NCBI GenBank assembly: GCA_035358815.1
Contig: DAOPQC010000007.1
Coordinates: forward strand, 1 to 64,000
Length of the DNA: 64,000 nt
Direction: 5' to 3'
Source: Thermoanaerobaculales bacterium
Lineage (GTDB): Bacteria > Acidobacteriota > Thermoanaerobaculia > Thermoanaerobaculales > Sulfomarinibacteraceae
Of this stretch, positions 41,822-50,700 are shown one piece after another. A model generated the notes under the pieces. The model saw only the letters and a list, made by a program, of their open reading frames with translations. It made no database searches and was not told the origin of the DNA. The position numbers and the translations under genes are program-made. How positions within the stretch are numbered: the first letter of the stretch is position 1; every line of letters starts with the position of its first letter.

Positions 41822-44596
41822 GTGGACGATACCGACGATCGAACGAAGACCTTCACCGGCTTCCCCGCCGTCGAGGGGAGCGTGGTGGGGAGGGACGCGC
41901 AGCCTCTGCCCGTGGGGCGGTTGCTCGGCGGCCGCTTCCTGGTCCAGGCCTTCCTCGGCGAAGGCGGGTCTGGGGTGGTTTATGCCGCGCTCGACCAGCG
42001 GGTCGGCCAGCGGGTCGCGCTGAAGGTGCTGCGCCCCGAACTCGTTGATGCCCGCCACCGCGAGCGCCTCCGGCGCGAGGTGCGCAGCGCCCGGCACGGC
42101 CATCCCAACGTGGTGGCGGTCTACGACCTCCATGACCTCGATGGGCGTCTGCTGCTGAGCATGGAGCTGGTGGACGGCACCAGCCTGCGCGAGACTCTCG
42201 TCGCGAGCCACTATCTCGAGCCCGGCCAGGTCGCATCGATCGCGCGCCAGATCGCGGCCGCCCTCGAGCACCTGCATGCTCACGGGCTGGTCCACCGCGA
42301 CGTCAAGCCCGGGAACATCATGGTCACGCGGGACGGCACGGCCAAGCTCTGCGACATGGGCCTCGCGCGGCCCGTCGAGCAGGGCATCACGGTGACCGAG
42401 AGCCAGATGGTGGTCGGCACGCCGGCCTACATGGCGCCGGAGCAGGCCACCGGCGCCGAGCTCACGGCAGCGTCGGATGTCTACTCGCTCGGCCTGACCC
42501 TGTTCCAGTGCCTCACCGGCGAGGTGCCGCTCACCGCGCCGACGGCCGTGTCCACGCTCGCCCTGCGCCAGCGCGCTGCGGCGCCGAGGGTACGCCGTCT
42601 CGCCGCCGGGTGCCCGCGCTGGCTCGACCGGCTCCTCCGGCGCATGCTCGATCGCGACCCGGCCGCGCGCCCTCCGGCGACCGAGCTGGTCCGCCTCGTC
42701 ACCGCCGAGCGAGTGCCGATCCGCATCCGCGGGCGGCACCTCCTGGCGGCGGCCGCGATCGTGGCGCTGGCCCTTGCCGGGGTTTGGGCGGCAAGGAGCC
42801 GGCCGCCCGGCGTTGACGTGGTGGCGAACGTCGAAAACGGCGAGCTCCACGCCCGCAGCGAGGACGGCCGGGTGCTGTGGAAGCGCCGCCTGGTCGGGAG
42901 CTGGCACCGGCTGATGCGCGCCGACCTCGATCGCGACGGGTCGCCGGAGATCATCGTCACCGCCAAGCAGGACGAGGACCTGTGGCGGCAGGGCGTCGAG
43001 CGCCTGGCTTCCGAGGTGCTCGTCTTTCAGCAGGACGGCCGGCTGCTCACCTCGCTTCGTGCCGACCGCTTCATCCCTGACTGGACGTTTCCGTACCGGA
43101 TCGACCTCACGCCGACGCCGTACCCCCTCGACCTTGACGGCGACGGCGAGCTCGAGCTGGTCGTGGTCTGCAACCACGCGCACTTCTACCCGTCGGTCGT
43201 CCTCGCCTGGTGGCCTCGCCCTGACGTTTGGCAGTCAGTGATCGAGCACCCCGGGCGCGTCTACCAGGTCGGGGTGCCTCCCGCCGCCGGGGGCGACGCG
43301 CAGCTCATGATTGCTGCCTTCAACAACCTGCTCGGCATGCTGCCGGTGCTGGGAGTGGTCCGCTGGGAGCCGCCGCTGCAGCAGGCGCGCCATCCCGAGC
43401 AGCCGCTGGCGGTATCGCCCCCGCACGGGCGGCCGGACAACCTTTCCGGCGCGCCGTGGCGCGTCTACGTGCCGTTGGAGCCCTCCATCGCGGTCCACGG
43501 CACTGCCGACGACTCCGAGCTCGCCTGGAGCCGGCGCGCGGACGGCGGCATCGATGCGACCCTGTTCGGTACCGACCTGAGCTTCGACGCGAACTTCAAC
43601 CCGGTCCCAGGTCCCAACGAGGGCCGCGACCTGGGCCAGGAGCGACTGGCGTTTCTCAGCGTCGTGAGCGGGCTGCAGGCGCGCAGCCAGCCGTCCACCC
43701 CGGCCGGAGTGCTGGAGATGGTGAGCTCGGTGGAATCGCGGTGCGCCTCGGTGCTCGCCGAGCGGCCCTACCGCGCCATCCTCGGCATCGAGACGGCACG
43801 TGCCCTGGCCCGCACCGGTGACCCGGCGGCGGCCGCCACCGTTCTCGAGGCGACCGCCGAGCAGGCGCCGTTCGACGACGTGAAGTACCGGCTCGCGAGT
43901 GTCCTCGCCGTCGCGGGCGAGCTCGATCGGGCCGAGGCGGTGGCGCGGTCGATCGTCGAGCGGCCGCTCGACGCCACGCCGCGGAGGTACGACGCCGGGC
44001 ACCTGGTGCTCCGGCTCGCCATCGAGCGCCGCGATCGCGCCGGGCGCGAGCGTCTCTCGAGCACCTTCCTCACGCGAGGCATCACCGACTGGCAGGGGAG
44101 CGCCGCCTTCTTCGCCGCGCTCCGGGCGAGGGCGGACCTGTGGTGGGACGAGCTGGCGCCGGCCGACACGCGAGTGAGCTCGGTGGCGTACGAGCCCGCC
44201 GGCGACGCCCTTGCGGCGCTCGCGCGCTGGCGCCTCGGCGAGAGTGCGGCGGGTGACGTGGCGGCGATGGAGCGATTCGCGGCGAACCAGCCCGACGCGG
44301 TCTATGAGGGGCGGCTCGCCCTCGCGGCAGCCCTGCTCGGCGCCGGCCAGCCGGAGCGGGCGCTCGAGTCGCTCGAGCAGCTCGCGGCAGGTCTCGAGCT
44401 CGCGGCCAGGGATGACTTCTCGAACCTCCAGCTCCTGCGCCTCGCGCGGGCGATGCACGCGCGCGCCTTGCTGGCGGCCGGATCTCGGGACGACGCCCGC
44501 GAGGAGGCGGCCGAGCTCGCCAGGGCCCTCGATCCCTCCCTGCTGCCCGGGATCCTGGTGGCGGAGGTCCTGCGCGACACCGCACCGATTCGGTGA
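41822..44596 (+). CDS. Transmembrane Ser/Thr protein kinase with FG-GAP-like exterior domain (paralog 1)
   Basis: A protein of about 924 residues. The cytoplasmic Hanks-type kinase (about 35-300) has the P-loop LGEGGSGVVYAALD, the lysine in VALKVL, the HRDVKPGNIMV catalytic loop, and CDMGLA where DFG is usual. A membrane helix follows (LLAAAAIVALALAGVWAA). Outside come calcium-type repeats of a beta-propeller (DLDRDGSPEIIV, DLDGDGELELVVV) and an alpha-helical TPR-like C-terminus of about 280 residues. GTG starts at 41777, 41810 and 41822 are all in frame; 41822 has CAGGG upstream. The whole architecture recurs in the kinase at 52695-55388, so these are paralogs. Confidence 0.9.
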   Translation: MDDTDDRTKTFTGFPAVEGSVVGRDAQPLPVGRLLGGRFLVQAFLGEGGSGVVYAALDQRVGQRVALKVLRPELVDARHRERLRREVRSARHGHPNVVAVYDLHDLDGRLLLSMELVDGTSLRETLVASHYLEPGQVASIARQIAAALEHLHAHGLVHRDVKPGNIMVTRDGTAKLCDMGLARPVEQGITVTESQMVVGTPAYMAPEQATGAELTAASDVYSLGLTLFQCLTGEVPLTAPTAVSTLALRQRAAAPRVRRLAAGCPRWLDRLLRRMLDRDPAARPPATELVRLVTAERVPIRIRGRHLLAAAAIVALALAGVWAARSRPPGVDVVANVENGELHARSEDGRVLWKRRLVGSWHRLMRADLDRDGSPEIIVTAKQDEDLWRQGVERLASEVLVFQQDGRLLTSLRADRFIPDWTFPYRIDLTPTPYPLDLDGDGELELVVVCNHAHFYPSVVLAWWPRPDVWQSVIEHPGRVYQVGVPPAAGGDAQLMIAAFNNLLGMLPVLGVVRWEPPLQQARHPEQPLAVSPPHGRPDNLSGAPWRVYVPLEPSIAVHGTADDSELAWSRRADGGIDATLFGTDLSFDANFNPVPGPNEGRDLGQERLAFLSVVSGLQARSQPSTPAGVLEMVSSVESRCASVLAERPYRAILGIETARALARTGDPAAAATVLEATAEQAPFDDVKYRLASVLAVAGELDRAEAVARSIVERPLDATPRRYDAGHLVLRLAIERRDRAGRERLSSTFLTRGITDWQGSAAFFAALRARADLWWDELAPADTRVSSVAYEPAGDALAALARWRLGESAAGDVAAMERFAANQPDAVYEGRLALAAALLGAGQPERALESLEQLAAGLELAARDDFSNLQLLRLARAMHARALLAAGSRDDAREEAAELARALDPSLLPGILVAEVLRDTAPIR

Positions 44597-44685
44597 TGGC
44601 GCCCGCTTCCGCTTTGGCGCCCGAATGCCATTGGGCGTGGGATGTTCAGGGGCGAGGTTGGCGGTGAATCGGCGACGCGGCCCGA

Positions 44686-44907
44686 CTATGGCGCGGCTGG
44701 GTGGACGGCAGGCCGGTAGTGCGGCTGAGGAACGGGCTTTCCCTCGGCGCGCGCGGCGTCCAGCCAGGCCTGCTTGGCGACTTGAACCTCACGCAGCGCC
44801 TCCTCAGCGGTCGCTCCAAACGCGGAGCACGCCTGGAGGTCGGGGATGTCGGCGATGTAGCCTCCGTCCTCCTCGCTGTAGAAGATGTTGATGTGGTAGT
44901 CCTTAAT
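44686..44907 (-). CDS. HicB-like antitoxin with ATT in place of the start codon
   Basis: A 73-codon reading frame with no ATG, GTG or TTG start, easily missed. It reads IKDYHINIFYSEEDGGYIAD, IPDLQACSAFGATAEEALRE, VQVAKQAWLDAARAEGKPVP and QPHYRP, which matches HicB/UPF0150 antitoxins that normally begin MKDYHINIFYSEEDGGYIAD. The codon at the Met position is ATT (44907-44905), directly after an in-frame TGA, with TGGAG 8 nt upstream. Either ATT is used as a rare start or the gene is silenced by a start-codon mutation. No HicA gene is beside it; the next gene upstream is the divergent FHA regulator. Confidence 0.75.
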   Translation of the reverse strand: MKDYHINIFYSEEDGGYIADIPDLQACSAFGATAEEALREVQVAKQAWLDAARAEGKPVPQPHYRPAVHPAAP

Positions 44908-44949
44908 TCATGCAACTCCAGCCTCGAATTCTAACGCTCGGTGAGACTG

Positions 44950-44955
44950 TATAAT
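44950..44955 (+). promoter_or_regulatory. Consensus -10 (TATAAT) upstream of the FHA regulator
   Basis: A perfect TATAAT lies 22 nt before the GTG of the FHA-AAA+ gene, with TG directly before it. No convincing -35 is seen. Confidence 0.5.
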
Positions 44956-44977
44956 CGACGCGTCCTGGAAGCCCAAC

Positions 44978-46822
44978 GTGACGCGCACCCACACCCCTGA
45001 GGACCATCTCTTCCGTCTCCGCGGTGAGGTCGACGGCAAGGCCGTGGAGCTCGTGCTCGGCGAGGGCGACAACGTCCTCGGATCAGCGGCCGAGTGCGCG
45101 CTCGTCCTGTCCGCGCGCGAGGTCTCCCGCCGTCACGCCGTCGTGCGAGTGGGCGGCCGCGGCGCGTCGGTCGAGGACCTCGACAGCAAGAACGGCACCT
45201 TCGTCAACGGCGTTCGGGTCCGCCAGGCCTTTCTCAAGGACGGTGACTGGCTGCAGCTCGGGCCGGTCGTGCTGGCACTGGACGCGGTTCCCGCCGACGA
45301 CGTGGCGCTCGGCATCCCGCTCACCCCGGCCGGTCAGGGAGCAAAGATCAGCGCGCCGGCGAGCGACACCACCACCGGCTTCGGCATGGCGCGGCAGGCG
45401 CCGGCACCGTGGTCGGAGGCCCTTGCCGCGTTCGGGCGTTGCGTGCTCGGATCGACCGAGCCTGACATCCCCGGCGCGCTCGGCGCCCTCGCGGCCGCCC
45501 TCGACACTGGACCGGTAGCGCTGCTGTCCTGCCGGGGCGGCGAGGAAACGCTGGTCCGACGCGTGATCGGTGACGCCTCCGGGCTCGCTGCCGCGCTGCC
45601 GGCTGGGACCCTGGTCGCGTCGCTCGCTGCGCGAACCACGAACGGCGGCGTCGCGAGCGCCTTCCTCGACGGTGATCCTGCGCTCGTGGTCGCGGGCCGC
45701 GCGGCCGACGGGCATTGGCCGGCGGTGCTGGTGGTCGGCGGCCGCGCCGCGACCCCGGACCTGCGGCCGGTGCTCGAGACCGCGCTGCGGATGCTCGACC
45801 ACGCCCATCCGGGCGACGACGGCTTCGACCTCCCCGCGGGACGGGGGACGCTGGCGATGCTCGCCTTCCCGGTCGGTCACGTCATCTGCCCCTCGCCGGC
45901 GATGCAGGCCGTCTACCGCCAGCTCGAGCTGCTGCTTGCCGGCCGCATGCCGGTGCTGGTCACCGGTGAGACCGGTGTCGGCAAGGAGCACGTGGTCCGC
46001 ATCCTGCACGCCTCGTCGGACCGCGCCGACGGGCCCCTCGAGGTCGTCAACTGCGCCGCCATTCCCTCGGAGCTGCTCGAGGCCGAGCTGTTCGGCATCG
46101 AGGAGGGGATCGCGACCGGCGTCAAGGCCCGCGAGGGCTGCTTCCGCCGCGCCAACGGCGGCATCGTCTTTCTCGACGAGATCGGCGACATGCCGCCCGC
46201 GCTCCAGGCAAAGCTGCTCCGCACCCTCCAGGACGGCGAGGTCCATCCGGTCGGCGCCCGGCGGCCCGCGCGGACTGACGTCCGGGTGGTGACCGCCACC
46301 AACACCGACCTCGAGGAGCGGATGCGCGGCGGGAGCTTCCGCCGCGACCTCTATTACCGGATCGCGGGCTGCCGGGTCCACGTTCCGGCGCTGCGCGAGC
46401 GCCGGGCGGACATCCCGCCCCTGGTGGCGCACTTCCTCGAGCGCTCCGTCGCGGAGACTGGGCGACGGGTGCGCGGCATCTCGGTCGCGGCCCTTGCCGC
46501 GCTGTCGCGCGGCGGCTGGCCGGGCAACGTGCGCGAGCTCGAGAACGAGGTCCGGCGCTTGGTCCAGCTCTGCCCGGACGGCCGAGCCATCGAGAGCGAC
46601 ATGGTGGCGCCGTCGATCGCGTCTTCGCCGCCGGCGGCCTCGCCTCAGCCTGCTGCGTCCGATGACCTTAACCTGCAGCGCCACGTCGCCGAGCTGGAGT
46701 CGACGCTCGTCCGCCAGGCCCTCGACCGCAGCGGCGGCAACCTCTCCGCGGCCGCCCGCCTGCTCGGCGTGTCCCGAAACGGCCTGGTGATGAAGATGCA
46801 GCGCCTCGGCATCGACCGGTAG
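44978..46822 (+). CDS. FHA-domain AAA+ enhancer-binding-protein-like regulator with degenerate GAFTGA loop
   Basis: A 614-residue cytoplasmic regulator. An FHA domain (about 25-100; SRRHAVVRVGG, DLDSKNGTFVNGVR) would bind phosphothreonine. A GAF-like middle region (about 145-280) follows. The AAA+ domain has Walker A GETGVGKE (330-337) and Walker B IVFLDEIGD (397-405). A Fis-type helix-turn-helix ends the protein (LSAAARLLGVSRNGLVMKM). The sigma54-contacting GAFTGA loop reads GIATGV (377-382), so the essential Phe is missing. Start GTG at 44978. It lies next to a Ser/Thr kinase (41822-44596), a plausible source of the phosphopeptide its FHA domain reads. Confidence 0.92.
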   Translation: MTRTHTPEDHLFRLRGEVDGKAVELVLGEGDNVLGSAAECALVLSAREVSRRHAVVRVGGRGASVEDLDSKNGTFVNGVRVRQAFLKDGDWLQLGPVVLALDAVPADDVALGIPLTPAGQGAKISAPASDTTTGFGMARQAPAPWSEALAAFGRCVLGSTEPDIPGALGALAAALDTGPVALLSCRGGEETLVRRVIGDASGLAAALPAGTLVASLAARTTNGGVASAFLDGDPALVVAGRAADGHWPAVLVVGGRAATPDLRPVLETALRMLDHAHPGDDGFDLPAGRGTLAMLAFPVGHVICPSPAMQAVYRQLELLLAGRMPVLVTGETGVGKEHVVRILHASSDRADGPLEVVNCAAIPSELLEAELFGIEEGIATGVKAREGCFRRANGGIVFLDEIGDMPPALQAKLLRTLQDGEVHPVGARRPARTDVRVVTATNTDLEERMRGGSFRRDLYYRIAGCRVHVPALRERRADIPPLVAHFLERSVAETGRRVRGISVAALAALSRGGWPGNVRELENEVRRLVQLCPDGRAIESDMVAPSIASSPPAASPQPAASDDLNLQRHVAELESTLVRQALDRSGGNLSAAARLLGVSRNGLVMKMQRLGIDR

Positions 46823-47705
46823 GAGCGTGCGGGTCGTGGGCCCCTGCGCGCGCTCCTGATGTGGTCTCAGAAGTCGGCCTCTGCCCGCCCGCTCCTCGGA
46901 TGCGCTGCGCGCATCCTGATGCAGCCGACGGTTCCTTCCATGAGCTGACTTCGACCCGTGTCGAGCTTGCACACTCTCGCGTCCCGCTGACATTGATCCT
47001 GACTGTCAAGCTACTGAGCGCAGTGCTCAGCAAGTTGGCAACCGCCAGAGGCGCCAGACCCACGCCCCGCGCATTGCCGATCCCGGGATTGTGTCGTCGC
47101 CATCGTGGTTTTCGACGGCTTGGGGGTGCCGCTGTCGCGCCGGCTTTCAGTCGGCACGCACCTTGCGAATGTGCTGTCCGATGTCGAGGACGCGGTCAGC
47201 CAACCGCCACGTGTGGGCTGCACGACCCACGGGTGCGTGGGCGGCGGTGATCCCGAGCCCGGCATCACACGACACATCGGCAAGGCAGGAAGGGCCGGCT
47301 ATTGGCAGGCCTTGCGGGGCCCACGGATCGCGAAGCGGAGCCGCTCCTACAGTCACCCCCTCCCGGGTGACGCTCCAGCGGTCCGTGGGCCCTGCACCTT
47401 CTTCACCCTTCGTTGTCGCCCACCGCACCCTCGATTTAACCGCCCTTGAATTCGGCGTGGCCCGGGGAGAACGGGAAGCCTCCAACTCCCACACCCTCCC
47501 ACAACGTCCTCGACAGACGGGGCTCCCCGGGCCCACGCCGACACCGTTTCGCACTTCTGATCAATGGTCGTCAGGTATGAGAGTCATACGGACCGGAAGT
47601 CAGAGGTACACGGTGCTTTCATGCAGGCGGCGGCTACCGCCCTACGTATTTCGATCCACCACTGGGCACCGTGGAGAATAGGACTCCACTCATAGGAGGT
47701 AGGCG
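46823..47705 (+). other. 883-bp gap without a recognisable gene
   Basis: No reading frame here has a believable start, ribosome site or family resemblance. The stretch holds small hairpins such as CTGAGCGCAGTGCTCAG near 47015 and AGCGGAGCCGCT near 47336. GC falls toward its right end, where it leads into the lower-GC giant gene. The last bases carry AGGAGGTAGGCG, the ribosome site of that gene. It could be a decayed insertion or a long regulatory leader. Confidence 0.6.
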
Positions 47706-50700
47706 ATGAGATTCACCCTCGACTGTGCGCGCCTGGCGGCGTGCGTTGTTTTTGCGATGTCGGCAACCCCCACCGTGAACTCGCAGCAGGGAACCGCTCC
47801 CCAAGGCAGGGTCCTGATGAGGATCGAGCTTGAATCTCGCACATACGATCTTGGAGATCCGATTGGGTTTCGTGCAGTCATCACCAATCGCAACTCAGAA
47901 CCCCTGTCTGGGTGCGAGCTCACGATCCATGCGACCTCCAGTATTGGATTGGATCTAACGTGGACTGAGCAAGACTTGTACATCTCAGACGAGTACGTCT
48001 ATCCGTTTGGCCTTGACTATGTTGTGACGAACGAGCGGATACGGGTCTCAGCAGTCCTTCTGTGCGACAGCGATGAAGACGGAGATCGGCATACCTCAGA
48101 TTCGACGTTTGAAGTCCATGAAGAGGCAGGGTCGCTCAAGCTCTACCCCGCAACTGTTCCGGTTCATCAGTGGATCGTGTTTCAGGCATACCAAGGCCTC
48201 CAGGATCCAGAGATCCGATCCGAAATGAGTAGCTACTTGGAGACGTCGGCAGCGTCACCGCTGTACATGGGGTCAGAAGGAGTCGTCATCCCGGGTTCTT
48301 GGGACGATGATGAGGATGCTCCCTCTTCCATGGCCACAGCGCTGATCGAGGGGGCGTGGGAAGAGGACAACGGCGACCACGTTCAGATCCCCGCCATTAA
48401 TTACGAATTTCCGGCAAGGAGCGCACAGCATTTTTGGAATCCGGCCCTTGGTTGGGATGCTGGTTTGGACTGGGTTTGGATGAATTTCGACGTGTGCGAT
48501 TATCTGCTGACGCATTACCAAATACCCTGCATGAGTGCACTCGATAAGGCGCAGGACCTCTTCGGGCGCGCAAGAACCGCCTATCTGGGTTCGACGGCGG
48601 AAGCGTACTACTGGCTGGGAAGGACGGCGCATCTTCTGTCAGACATGGCAGTCCCCGCTCATACCCTCAACGATACACACGTTCCGGGCTTCCCGTTTTA
48701 CGATCCAGACAACTACGAAGTATTCACAGAACAACCAGACGACGATTACAGATTCAATTTCCGGGCGGTGACAAACGGTATTCAAGACCCGATGGCATCG
48801 TACTGGGGCGACACCCCAACCTCCTTTGACCCCGATCTCACCGATTTGTTCTTCAGCCTTGCGGACAACGGGAACAACTTTGACAGTGATGATGTGAATG
48901 GGGAAGGTGGCGCGTATCCGCCATCAGAACCGACGTACTGGGTGGGCGGTGGTGTGTTTCGACTCGCGCGTAACACAATTCCCCTAGGGAATACCGTGGT
49001 GAGTGTGGAGTATCGCGACTTCCTCGGGAACCTAATCAGAGGTCTGGCGGATCACGAAGACTACGAGGTCGTCGATAACGAATGCGAGTCTAGCATCTAC
49101 TATTATGAGACCTTCATCAGCGGTGCGGTCATTCCGCCGAATTTCGTCAGGGTCCTTTACTCAGACGGTAGTTGGGACGACTTCAATCTGTTGGGGGCGC
49201 CGCCCGCTGGGATTTGGGACGAGCCTCTGCAGTGCATCTATCTTGAGCAGCTGGAGTCTCGGGCAATAGGCTATACGACCTTGCTCTTCGAGCTGTTCTG
49301 GGACAGGACGCACGCGCCTGATGTGCCCGTTTTGAGCGCGCCAGAGACCGCGATCGCGGGGACGCCCTACGTTGTGAGTTGGACGTCGACCAATCCGAAC
49401 GACAGATACGAACTTCAGGAGGCGAACGAACCGTCCTTTACGACGGCAACGACGTGGCAGGTCGTCGGAACCAGCAAGAGCTTTGCACATGCGGTGTCTA
49501 GCCCAACGACCTACTTCTATCGAGTCAGAGCCAGAGAGGATATTCCTGGGGGGGCAACTCTGTTCTCGGAATGGTCAAACGTCGACAGCACGCTAATAGC
49601 GTCGGCAGTCGGTTCAGTCGTGGCAAGCGCCAGCCCCAACCCCGTAAACGTCGACCTCCCATCGACGATTTCTGTGACGGTCACCGACGGCGCCGGCCAG
49701 CCGGTTCCTGCTGGAACCGACGTTACGTTCTCGACGACGTACCCGGGGTTTTTCTCCGGAAACAACTGCGGTGGTGTTTGCTACAGCCCATGGACGACGC
49801 AGACAGATTCAAACGGGGAGACGTGGCTGCGCTTCACGTCTGAGTTCCCGGGCATCGCGAATATCACCATCACCGCCTTGGATCACTCAACGATTCTGCC
49901 CATTGAGATTCTCGATCCCAGCGCGAACATGAATGTGCAGGTCACCGTTGGCTTTACTTACGGGACCTCCACATACTCGAGGTACGACGTCGGTGTGGTG
50001 CTGACGGACGACCAAGGCCTTCCAGTTCCCTACCAGACTGTGGATTTCGGTTTTTCACCCCAGTCGTCAGGCTCCTGGCAATACGGCATCGACAGCTGTT
50101 CAACGAGTGCTGGCGGCTCCTGTGACGTGGTGCTCATCATCACAGTGGAGGGCGAGATCACAGTCTTGGCGACAGCTGGCCAAGCTTCCGGCACGACGAC
50201 GTTCTACGCCTACATCGGAGAGCCGAGCAGTACGCCCCTTGTGCCACTACACACCTTCACTTTGAATTATGACTCCTTTGGAGTGGACTTCTCTCCTGAT
50301 GGAACAACGCTGGTGGCTGCGGGCGATAACCGAGATCTAAGGGCGTGGAACACCTCGGACTGGTCCCAAAAGTGGGCAGTCACAATGCAAGAGAACAACC
50401 TCGACCAGGTCTCAATCAGCCCAACGAACACGTATGTGGCGGTGGCTGCCGACGATGGTGTTGAGGTGCGCCACCTCAGCGACGGGTCTTTCTATTGCTT
50501 GAATGGTAACGCGGATGGAACAAGCGTGCTCGCCCATTGGACCTCAAACACGTCGTATGCCGAGACTTCGTGGGAGAAGGTGTACAGGCACACTTCGGTT
50601 TGTGCCACTGGAACTCAGATCGCTACGATGCCTGCCGATCACGGCTTCGAGGAACCAAGCCACCTGGACTACTGCCCATCGAGGGGTTGGATCGCGGCCT

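Noticed and set aside
47147..47554. Possible transposase remnant in the gap at 46.8-47.7 kb
   Set aside because: No frame shows a DDE, Tyr or Ser recombinase motif, and no terminal inverted repeats were found.
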